A stretch of 64,000 nt of DNA from Streptomyces werraensis. Lineage in GTDB: Bacteria > Actinomycetota > Actinomycetes > Streptomycetales > Streptomycetaceae. The stretch is taken from the NCBI GenBank assembly GCA_014656175.1, contig BNBX01000015.1, forward strand, positions 52,341 through 116,340, written 5' to 3'. A program made the position numbers and the translations under genes. Positions within the stretch are counted from its first letter, which is position 1, and each line of letters begins with the position of its first letter. The notes below the pieces were generated by a model. That model was not told where the DNA came from, made no database searches, and saw nothing but the letters and a program-made list of their open reading frames with translations. Of this stretch, positions 34,646-41,922 are shown in pieces.

Positions 34646-35259
34646 CTAGCCGCGGAGCTCCTCGGAACGGTCCAGGTCCCACCTGGTGTGAAGGTGCCCG
34701 GCCGATCGTTGCGGCGGTAGGTGTGCGCGCCGAAGAAGTCCCGCTGGGCCTGCGTGAGCGCTGCCGGCAGGCGAGGGGCCCTCAATGTGTCGTAATGGGC
34801 GAGAGCCGCGGCCATGGCGGGAACAGGCACACCGTCCCTAGTGGCACGCGACACCACCAGGCGCCAGGGCAGCTGGGCGGCGCCAACCTCACGGGCGAAG
34901 GACGGATGCGCGAGAAGGCCCGGGAGATCCGGATGAGCCGTGAAGGATTCGCGCACCCGGTCCAGGAAGGAGGCGCGGATGATGCAGCCGGCACGCCACA
35001 CGTCGGCTACGGCTGCCTGGTTCACGTTCCATCCGTAGACCCGGCTCGCCGCCTGGATCTGGTGAAAGCCCTGAGCGTAGGCGATGAGCTTGGAGGCGTA
35101 GAGGGCCTGTTCGACCTGAGTGACCAGCCGTTCCGCACAGGAACCCCAAGGTCCAGAGCAGTCTGCACGGTCCAGCGTCCGGTGCCCTTCTGTGCCGCGG
35201 CGTCGACGATGACGTACAGATCCCCGGTCGCGACACCGACGGCGGCTTTCGGGTGCATC
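34646..35259 (-). pseudogene. gnd: 6-phosphogluconate dehydrogenase remnant
   Basis: The segment IVDAAAQKGTGRWTVQTALDLGVPV (frame 1) is followed after a frame change by ERLVTQVEQALYASKLIAYAQG, YGWNVNQAAVADVWRAGCIIRA and FFGAHTYRRNDRPG. These are the C-terminal helical domain of decarboxylating 6-phosphogluconate dehydrogenase. The Rossmann domain is missing, about 50 residues after GVPV are deleted, and a second shift precedes a terminal TAG at 34646-34648. A small stem (GTCCGCT/AGCGGAC, 34623-34645) may be its old terminator. It separates the SDR and its TetR regulator. Confidence 0.8.
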
Positions 35260-35273
35260 AGTAGACAAAATAA

Positions 35274-35343
35274 GGAACGATCGATCAAGATGATGTGTTC
35301 TCGACTGCAAATCTGTACCGTTCGTTCCCAATGCGCGTATACT
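35274..35343 (+). promoter_or_regulatory. TetR promoter with two GGAACG-type operators; probably leaderless
   Basis: GGAACGATCGATC at 35274-35286 and, in the opposite orientation, TACCGTTCGTTCC at 35316-35328. The -10-like TATACT is at 35338-35343, and the ATG at 35351 begins seven bases later, implying a leaderless transcript. The second site covers the -35 region and spacer, fitting autorepression. Confidence 0.6.
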
Positions 35344-35350
35344 CGCGGGT

Positions 35351-35947
35351 ATGGCACGCACCCGGGAGTTCGACACTGAGAAGGCCGTGGAGGCGGCGAT
35401 GAACGCCTTCCGCCTCAACGGTTACGACGGCACGTCGATCCAAGACCTCGTCGAGGCAACGGGCGTGGGCCGTGGCTCGCTGTACGCGGCGTTCGGGAGC
35501 AAGGAAGGCCTGTACCTGGCGGCCATGGACCGCTTCCGAGCCAATTACGCGTTGCCGCTGGTCGAGCTGCTCCGGGACGGAGCCCCGGGACGGGAGCTGC
35601 TGCGGGAGGTTCTGGTAGCCGCCGTTGACGAGATCGTCTGCGACGGAAGCCGCCGGGCCTGCCTCATGGTCGGGGCGGCGGTCGGCCGGATAGCTCACGA
35701 CCCCCAGGTGTCCGCCCATGTGCAGTCGACGTCGGACATGCTCGAGGACGCACTGGCGCAGGTCGTGGCGGAGGCGCAAGCCGATGGCCAGTTCTCCAAG
35801 GAGAGGGACGCCCGCATCGTGGCCCGCTACCTCGTCACGACGATGCACGGGCTGCGGGTCATGGGAGCGATCAACCCTGATCGCGAGTCACTCACTGAAG
35901 TCGCCGAACTCGCTCTCGACGCATTCGCCCCCTCCCCGGCTTCGTAG
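35351..35947 (+). CDS. TetR/AcrR-family transcriptional regulator
   Basis: 198 residues. N-terminal HTH: FDTEKAVEAAMNAFRLNGYDG, SIQDLVEATGVGRGSLYAAFGSKEGLYLAA, as in the subgroup related to AcuR/YxaF-like regulators. The C-terminal ligand domain is all-helical and contains Cys in VCDGSRRACLMVGAA, which may matter for sensing electrophiles. It is likely autorepressed through the two GGAACG sites in its promoter and may control the divergent SDR past the gnd remnant. Confidence 0.93.
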   Translation: MARTREFDTEKAVEAAMNAFRLNGYDGTSIQDLVEATGVGRGSLYAAFGSKEGLYLAAMDRFRANYALPLVELLRDGAPGRELLREVLVAAVDEIVCDGSRRACLMVGAAVGRIAHDPQVSAHVQSTSDMLEDALAQVVAEAQADGQFSKERDARIVARYLVTTMHGLRVMGAINPDRESLTEVAELALDAFAPSPAS

Positions 35948-36091
35948 CCGCCAGCCGCACAGGAACCGGCCGGGAGGCAGGCCACGGCAAGGCAGATGAC
36001 ATGGTTCGCACCGTCAGCGGTGGTGCTGACAGTGCGGCCATTCACCGGACCTGAGGATGCCTCCGCGACCAGTGATCCCCAACTCAGCACC

Positions 36092-36784
36092 CTAGCTGTC
36101 GGCGTCCGCAGTGATCAGCTCCGCCAGCTCGGTCGCCATGGAGAAGAACGGGGAGTGGCCTGAAGGGAGCCGGTACAGGCGGCCGGCGCGCTTGCCCATC
36201 GACTCCTGGTAAGCCGGGGGGAGCATCTCGTCGTGCTCGCAGACGATGTACCTGGAGGAGACCGTCTTCCATGCCGCCGCAGTGAGCGGTTCACTGAAGG
36301 ACCGTATGCTCTGCGGGACCAGCCGCTGCACGGCCCGATCGGCCTCCTCCGCAGTGATGCCGCTGAACAGCGCCTTCGCCGGGTTGTCGGGAACCGGCAG
36401 AGTTCCCGTGTCGCCGCTCGGCAACTGTCCCCCGCTCTCGCTGACCAGGGAAGCGCCCTCGTCCAGCTGGAAGCCGGCGAGATAGAGGATGCGCGACACG
36501 TTGGGCGCCGAAGCGGCAGCTTCCGTGACCGGGACGCCCCCGTACGAGTGCGCGAGGATGGTCACCGGCCCGTCGATCTCTCCCAGCCTGGCGCGGATGA
36601 CGTGCGCGTCGTCGTACATCCCCGCCGTCTCGTTGCTGCCCGTCGACGCACTCGGCAGGTCGACCGTGAGGGTGTGCCACCCCCGGGCGTTGAGCGCCGG
36701 AACAAGCTTGTCCCAGCACCAGGCGCCGTGCCAGGCACCATGGACAAGCAGGATGGTGGGATTGCCGTGTACTGCGGTGGTCAT
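36092..36784 (-). CDS. Alpha/beta hydrolase (salicylate-esterase/hydroxynitrile-lyase-like)
   Basis: 230 residues. HGAWHGAWCW oxyanion motif, nucleophile elbow AHSYGGV (about residue 79), Asp in CEHDEMLPP and His in PSGHSPFF (about 214). The short form and these motifs are typical of the plant-esterase-like branch. ATG 36784 has GAAGG upstream. No partner gene is clear; the TetR ends 144 bases from its 3' end on the other strand. Confidence 0.9.
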   Translation of the reverse strand: MTTAVHGNPTILLVHGAWHGAWCWDKLVPALNARGWHTLTVDLPSASTGSNETAGMYDDAHVIRARLGEIDGPVTILAHSYGGVPVTEAAASAPNVSRILYLAGFQLDEGASLVSESGGQLPSGDTGTLPVPDNPAKALFSGITAEEADRAVQRLVPQSIRSFSEPLTAAAWKTVSSRYIVCEHDEMLPPAYQESMGKRAGRLYRLPSGHSPFFSMATELAELITADADS

Positions 36785-37108
36785 GAATCGGCCTTCGAAC
36801 AGGAACAACCGGGGCCTTCCCCGGCAAGGACGCAGAGCTGTACGCGGATTACGGCCCTTCACAGCGGCTGAACCATGGGGGGCGTGATTGCGATCGGCTC
36901 CTCGCCGACCCTAGAAGGGGCCACGCCCGGCGGGCCATGATTCATCGTCCACCGCACTTGTCCGACCGTCCGAAGGCTCCTTCCTAAGAGCTCGTAACAG
37001 GATCTTGTTGAGTGTGCTGATCGGGCGTGCCTGACAGGTGTGAAAATTCGGCCGTTCCGCAGAGATGAACATCCGGTGGTGGGTGTTCACCCCCCAAAGG
37101 GGGCAGGG
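36785..37108. other. Intergenic region with short repeats, no gene
   Basis: 324 bases without a supported frame. Near 36985 the sequence TAAGAGCTCGTAACAGGATC resembles termini of Streptomyces insertion sequences, but no partner end or transposase is present. CCCCC-AAA-GGGGG at 37091-37103 is a weak hairpin just after the minus-strand phosphotransferase. Confidence 0.35.
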
Positions 37109-38032
37109 TCACCGGTTGAGCAGTGACTTCGTGATCGCGATGGAGGACGAGGCCAGAGTGGTCTCGCCGTCTTCGATGTCCCATAGCGAGTTCTGCAGCA
37201 GCCGCCCGAGCGTCCAGCCGGTCGCGCGTGCGCGGTCCAGGCCGAGGACCTCCGTGAGCAGGTCGAAGCGGCGCCGCACGACGCGCAGGGCACCGTTCTT
37301 CATGACGACGTCGTCCCACCGGCTGTCCAGGGCGGGCCAGAGGTCGAAGCCGGGGTCCCCGGCGAGCGGTTCGGGATCGATGGCGAGCCACGGCTCACGC
37401 TGCGCGGCGAGAACGTTGTCGTAGTGCAGATCCCAGTGCAGCATCCGGTCTCCGGGCTCGTCCGCAAGCTCGGCCACCGCCGACGCCCAGCCGCGCAGGA
37501 GCTGCCGGTCTGCCCGGTCAGCCAGAGCCTCGACCGCCTTGGGAACCTTTTCCAGCATCTCAGCGGTGATGTCGCCGAGGCTGCGCAGTCCCTGGGGCGC
37601 AGGGACACGGACCAGCCGGGCCTGAAGCTCGGCGAGGATGCCCATCGCAGTGTCGTCGTCCTCGACCGAGGTCAGCGTGCGGGCAGCGTTCAGCCGCTCC
37701 AGGAGCATGGTGCTGGTTTCGGGATCGTGGTCGAGCAGCCGCACCATCCCGTCGCCGTTCCAGGTACGCAGTCCGATGAGTGCGGCAGTGGTCTCCTCTC
37801 TGGGCATCTGCAGTTTGAGGACCGCGCGCGTGCCGTTCCTGCGCAGCACCGGCAGCACCAGCGAGGCTTCCCCGGCTCCGACCGCGCCGTCCCGTTTCAG
37901 CTCCCAGCGGTCCAGGAATTCAGCGGCGAGGGCCGGCAGGCCGGCGATCCAGGCACGGCCCTCCTCGCCGAAACCTCTGGCGTACGACACCGCCAGGGAC
38001 TGCGGGACCTCGACCGCTTCCAACGTGCTCAA
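37109..38032 (-). CDS. Hydroxyurea/streptomycin-kinase-like phosphotransferase
   Basis: 307 residues, start TTG 38032 with GAAGGA eight bases upstream. The kinase core is recognisable: LQMPREETTAALIG (Lys and Glu of the N-lobe), the catalytic loop HWDLHYDNVLA with Asp and Asn (about residues 199-208), and the metal Asp in AIDPEPLAGDPGFDLWP. This is the APH(6)/hydroxyurea kinase pattern. It may inactivate a small antibiotic by phosphorylation; the substrate is not determined. It lies beside the HxlR/LLM unit. Confidence 0.88.
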   Translation of the reverse strand: MSTLEAVEVPQSLAVSYARGFGEEGRAWIAGLPALAAEFLDRWELKRDGAVGAGEASLVLPVLRRNGTRAVLKLQMPREETTAALIGLRTWNGDGMVRLLDHDPETSTMLLERLNAARTLTSVEDDDTAMGILAELQARLVRVPAPQGLRSLGDITAEMLEKVPKAVEALADRADRQLLRGWASAVAELADEPGDRMLHWDLHYDNVLAAQREPWLAIDPEPLAGDPGFDLWPALDSRWDDVVMKNGALRVVRRRFDLLTEVLGLDRARATGWTLGRLLQNSLWDIEDGETTLASSSIAITKSLLNR

Positions 38033-38230
38033 GTCATGTGTCCTTCAGCCGTGATCGCGTTTCTCGCTGCAACCTACCGGAGCACAGCGGGCGGCCATGC
38101 GGGTGCGGCTTCCCGCGCGGGTGAGGGACAGCGCGGAACCTCGGCGCGCCGCGGGCGTGGTCGGAGGCCGTGCGGTGTCCCGGCAGGTGTGTTGTCGTCG
38201 CATTGTCGTGGCGGCGCGTGGCGGGAGGTG

Positions 38231-38608
38231 TCAGGTGCGTGTGCCGCTGGCGTGATGTGGGGTGTGGGCGTTCTGGGCCGCCCTGCGGGTGCTCCAGCGG
38301 ACCAGGGGCTGCAGGGCTTCGAGGAGGGCCTCCCCTGCGGGGGACAGGGTGTAGGTGATCTGGACGGGTGTGGTGGGCACCACGGTGCGTTCGATGAGTC
38401 CCTCGGCTTCGAGTTCCTTGAGGCGCTGGGAGAGCAGGCGGTCGGAGATGCCGTGGATCACTGCCCGGTACTCGCCGAAGCGTCTGGCGCCTTGGGTGGC
38501 GGCCATCAGGATGGAGCCGGTCCAGCGGCGGCCCACCGTTTCGAGGGTTTCCTGGAAGCGGGGGCAGGTTTCGTCGTGGATGGAACTGCGTTCGAGCTGT
38601 CGTGGCAT
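38231..38608 (-). CDS. HxlR-family transcriptional regulator
   Basis: 125 residues. Winged-helix pattern: CPRFQETLETVGRRWTGSILMAA, GARRFGEYRAVIHGISDRLLSQRLKELEAEGLIERTVV, and VQITYTLSPAG. One N-terminal Cys (CPRF) sits at the position of the redox-sensing Cys of YodB/HypR-type members. ATG 38608 has AGGAG eight bases upstream. It is divergent from the LLM flavoprotein; 84 bases separate the starts, with ACTTACG-type repeats in between. Confidence 0.92.
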   Translation of the reverse strand: MPRQLERSSIHDETCPRFQETLETVGRRWTGSILMAATQGARRFGEYRAVIHGISDRLLSQRLKELEAEGLIERTVVPTTPVQITYTLSPAGEALLEALQPLVRWSTRRAAQNAHTPHHASGTRT

Positions 38609-38622
38609 GTGGTCTACTCCTG

Positions 38623-38651
38623 AGCTACTTACGAAAGATTAGCAGCTTACG
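38623..38651. promoter_or_regulatory. Putative HxlR operator in the HxlR/LLM divergent promoter
   Basis: AGCTACTTAC at 38623-38632 and GCTTACG at 38645-38651 are near-direct repeats 18 bases apart; GCTA and TAGC arms (38624-38643) give an imperfect dyad. The same AGCTACTTAC begins the dyad upstream of the azoreductase at 50699. It lies between the divergent HxlR and LLM starts. Confidence 0.55.
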
Positions 38652-38692
38652 GGACGTTTGGTCTGGCGTGAGGGCGGCCGCACTGTGGTGCC

Positions 38693-39592
38693 ATGACCGA
38701 TTACGGACACCCGCTGTCGTTCGGCCTGAGCCTCGACCCGGCAGTGGACGCTCTCGAAGAGACCCTCCGGCTCGCGCACCAGGCCGACATCGGCGGGCTC
38801 GACTACCTCGCCGTCCAGGACCACCCGTACCAGCCGGGCCACCTGGAGACCTGGACACTGCTCAGTCACCTTTCAGCGTCGACGCAGCGCATTTCCTTCC
38901 TCACGGACGTGGCCGATCTTCAGCTGCGGCCTCCGGCGCTGCTGGCCAAGGCGGCCGCCTCGTTGGATGTCCTCACCGGCGGCCGTGTGCAGCTGGGGGT
39001 GGGCGGCGGCGCCTTCCCCGAAGCGATCGCCTCCATGGGCGGCCTGCCCCGGCGGGGCGCGCAGATGGTTACCTTCACCGAGGAGTCCCTCGATCTCATG
39101 CACCAGGCGCTGGCCGGTGGTGCGGTACGGATGCAGACCCCTCATCACACCGTCATGGGCTACCGGGCCGGCCCTGTCCCGGCCACCCCGGTGCAGCTGT
39201 GGCTGGGGGCGCAGAAGTCCAAGATGCTCGCCGTGGCCGGGCGGGCGGCCGACGGATGGATCTCGCCGCTGAACATCTACGTGCCGCCCGAGGAGGTGCC
39301 CGCACGGCAGATCATCATCGACGAGGCGGCCACGGCCGCCGGCCGCGACCCGCGGTCCGTCCGGCGCATCTACAACGTCATCGGCACCATCGGGACGCAC
39401 GGCGCCCGCCACGGACTCGTCGGCGACGTCGAGGTGTGGGTCGACACGCTCACCGACTGGGCCCTGCGTCTGGGGTTCGACACCTTCATTTTCTGGCCTG
39501 TGGGCGATGCCGAGACCCAGCTGGAGCTCTTCGCCGCACGCGTCGTCCCGGCGGTGCGCGCACGCGTCGCGGAGCGCAGGGGGCAGCGATGA
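38693..39592 (+). CDS. LLM-class flavin-dependent oxidoreductase
   Basis: 299 residues, luciferase-like TIM barrel: FGLSLDPAVDALEETLRLAHQAD, GLDYLAVQDHPY, LQLRPPALLAKAAASLDVLTGGRVQLGVGGG, and PVQLWLGAQKSKMLAVAGRAADG (the F420/FMN-dependent subgroup). The cofactor may be F420 or FMN. Its stop overlaps the start of the BBE oxidoreductase (ATGA), indicating translational coupling. Likely controlled by the divergent HxlR. Weak ribosome binding site. Confidence 0.92.
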   Translation: MTDYGHPLSFGLSLDPAVDALEETLRLAHQADIGGLDYLAVQDHPYQPGHLETWTLLSHLSASTQRISFLTDVADLQLRPPALLAKAAASLDVLTGGRVQLGVGGGAFPEAIASMGGLPRRGAQMVTFTEESLDLMHQALAGGAVRMQTPHHTVMGYRAGPVPATPVQLWLGAQKSKMLAVAGRAADGWISPLNIYVPPEEVPARQIIIDEAATAAGRDPRSVRRIYNVIGTIGTHGARHGLVGDVEVWVDTLTDWALRLGFDTFIFWPVGDAETQLELFAARVVPAVRARVAERRGQR

Positions 39593-40893
39593 ACCCGGGA
39601 CCCGTCACCGCGCCTGCCGCCCTGTCCGGCAAGCTGATCACGCCGGACGACAGCCGCTACCGGACCTACCGCTCCACGTACACCACGGTGGGCAGTCCCG
39701 CCGTCGTCGCCGTCCCGGAATCGGCCGGTGACGTCGCCGCCGCCCTGCTCCTGGCGCGGGATCGCGGGCTTGCCGTCGCGGTGCGCAGCGGCGGGCACGG
39801 TCTGTCCGGCCGCGGCACCAACAACGGCGGGCTGGTCATCGACCTGCGGCGGATGAACGATGTCACGGTCCTCGACCGTTCCAGGCGCCTCGTGCGGGTG
39901 GAGGCGGGCGCCCGCTGGGCGCAGGTCGCCCAGGCGCTGAGCCCGCACGGGCTGGCCATCAGCTCCGGCGACCACGGCAATGTCGGCGTCGGCGGGCTCG
40001 CCACGGGTGGCGGGGTCGGATGGCTGGTCAGGCGTTTCGGGCTCACGGTGGACCGTGTGCGGGCGGTGGAGGTGGTGCTGGCCGACGGTTCGCTCGTGCG
40101 CGCCGACGCGGCCAACGAGCCGGACCTGCTGTGGGTGATGCGGGGCGCGGGCGCGGGCGCGGGTATAGCCGTGGCCTTCGAGTTCGAGGCCCTCGAACTG
40201 CGGAACGTGGGATACGCGCAGATCGCCGCGCGGGTCGATCCGGCGGGCGGGTTGCTGCAGCGTCTGGACGCGGTGCTGAAGGACGCCCCGCGGGAGCTCA
40301 CGACGGCCGTCGTGTTCTCCTCGCAGGGGCCGGTGACGAACGCGTTCATCACCGCGGTCGTCGCCACCGACGATACGCAGGCCATCAGTGATGCGATCGA
40401 CCCTCTCCTCGGCATCGGTGACGTGACCCTCCAGCAGGCGCTGCTGACGCCCTACACGAGTCTCGTTCCGCGTGAGCACATGCACGTCAACGTGGGGCAG
40501 ATGCCCGCCTCCACCACCAACGGGCTGCTCACGGAAGTCACGCCGGCCGCCGGCCGTGCGCTGGTCGACATGGTGGCCGGGCCCACACCCCTGTTCGTCC
40601 AGATGCGCTCCCTCGGCGGTGCGGTGGCCGAGACCGATCCTGCGGCCACCGCCTTCCCGCACCGGCATCAGCGGTTCCTCGTCACCGCCTCGACCTTCCC
40701 TCCCTACGGTTACGACGACCTGCTCAGGGCTTGGAAGCCGGTGGAACAGCACACGGAAGGGGCGTATGTGAACTTCGAGAGCAATCCGAGCCAGGCCTCG
40801 TTCGACCGCGCCTACCCGGGCGCCGTCGGCACGCGTGTCGCTGCGTTGTGGCGGCGTTACGACCCCGACGGTGTTCTGCGCCCCCGTAGGTGA
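39589..40893 (+). CDS. FAD-linked oxidoreductase, berberine-bridge type
   Basis: 434 residues, overlapping the LLM stop by four bases. FAD domain: RSGGHGLSGRGTNNGGLVIDLRRMNDV with the His that binds 8-alpha, SSGDHGNVGVGGLATGGGVGWLVRRFGLTVD, and the C-terminal BBE signature EGAYVNFESNPSQASFDRAYPG. No second covalent Cys is apparent in the GGG region, so FAD is probably bound through one His. No signal peptide. It should oxidise an alcohol or C-H bond of a small molecule made or used by the LLM partner. Confidence 0.92.
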   Translation: MNPGPVTAPAALSGKLITPDDSRYRTYRSTYTTVGSPAVVAVPESAGDVAAALLLARDRGLAVAVRSGGHGLSGRGTNNGGLVIDLRRMNDVTVLDRSRRLVRVEAGARWAQVAQALSPHGLAISSGDHGNVGVGGLATGGGVGWLVRRFGLTVDRVRAVEVVLADGSLVRADAANEPDLLWVMRGAGAGAGIAVAFEFEALELRNVGYAQIAARVDPAGGLLQRLDAVLKDAPRELTTAVVFSSQGPVTNAFITAVVATDDTQAISDAIDPLLGIGDVTLQQALLTPYTSLVPREHMHVNVGQMPASTTNGLLTEVTPAAGRALVDMVAGPTPLFVQMRSLGGAVAETDPAATAFPHRHQRFLVTASTFPPYGYDDLLRAWKPVEQHTEGAYVNFESNPSQASFDRAYPGAVGTRVAALWRRYDPDGVLRPRR

Positions 40894-40911
40894 GTGAGGT
40901 GGGTGCGCGGG

Positions 40912-41745
40912 TCAGGGGTCGTGTGGCAGGAGGCGGAACGTGTGCCGCATGAGGCGGTTTCGCCACTCTGCGTCGAGTGCTGCGGGGTTCGGCTGCGCAG
41001 GTGTGTCCTCGTCCAGGTACTGCCCGTTCCAGGTGCCGGTGGCGAGGGCGGCCTGGACCACGTGGCGTGCGCCTTGGGAGGGCGGGTCTCCCTCGAGGGT
41101 GAACATGGCGTGCAGCAGCGGTGTGCGGATGACTCCGGGGTGCACGCTCACGGCGTCGAACCGGGGCTCGGGCGCCTGCTCCGTGAGCCATCGCGCGTGG
41201 GCCACCAGGGCGAGTTTGCTTCGGGAGTAGGCGCCGGCGGAGCTGTAGGGGGCGCGTCGCATGTTGAGGTCGTCCACGTCCAGTGACGTGGTCAGATGCG
41301 TGGCTGAGGAGACATGAACCACGCGTCCGCGCGTGGTGCGGAGCAGAGGGGTGAGGCGGGCGGTGAGCAGTACCGGTGCCAGGTAGTTGGTTTGCAGGGT
41401 GCGCTCGTTGCCGTCGCCGGTGAGTTGCCGGGTCGGCGGGCCGGGGCGGCCTGCGTTGTTGACGAGTACGTGGACCCGGTCGGTGATGTCTGTGATGTGG
41501 CCGGCGAGTCTGCCGGCGGCGGCGAGCTGGTCGAAGTCCGCCTGGAGGTAGTGCACTTCGCCCGCGCCCAGCTGGGTGAGGCGGTCGAGGAGGGAGGACT
41601 GGCTCTCGGGTGGCTGGGGGCCGTGGAGGATCAGCCGGGCTCCGTCCGCGGCCAGAAGGTGAGCGACGTGTTCGCCGATGCCGCTGGTGGCGCCGGTGAG
41701 CACCACCGTGGGGCGGGCGGTGCTGCTGGAGTCCATGGTGTTCAC
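40912..41745 (-). CDS. Short-chain dehydrogenase/reductase
   Basis: 277 residues. TGATSGIG cofactor motif, LVNNAGRPG, Ser in VVHVSSATHLT, and Tyr-Lys in AYSRSKLAL. The first Met (41745) or Met4 (41736) is the start; neither has a strong ribosome binding site. It converges on the BBE gene with an 18-base gap. A retinol-dehydrogenase-like SDR; substrate unknown. Confidence 0.9.
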   Translation of the reverse strand: MNTMDSSSTARPTVVLTGATSGIGEHVAHLLAADGARLILHGPQPPESQSSLLDRLTQLGAGEVHYLQADFDQLAAAGRLAGHITDITDRVHVLVNNAGRPGPPTRQLTGDGNERTLQTNYLAPVLLTARLTPLLRTTRGRVVHVSSATHLTTSLDVDDLNMRRAPYSSAGAYSRSKLALVAHARWLTEQAPEPRFDAVSVHPGVIRTPLLHAMFTLEGDPPSQGARHVVQAALATGTWNGQYLDEDTPAQPNPAALDAEWRNRLMRHTFRLLPHDP

Positions 41746-41922
41746 CGTTGCGTGGGTGACGGGTGCGGCCGTGGTGTGCGGATGCCGCCGGGCCGTCCGG
41801 CGCCTCGGAAGGCCATGGCGCCGGGCGGATCGGTCGGGTGTCCAGGTGGGGGTCCTGCCCGTGTGGTGGGGCGTTGTGACTGCCGTCCCTCACCCCACCT
41901 CACCGCATGGGTGGGCTCTGGT

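Noticed and set aside
36985..37010. IS-end-like sequence near the phosphotransferase gene
   Set aside because: No transposase or second inverted repeat; too short to call a mobile element.
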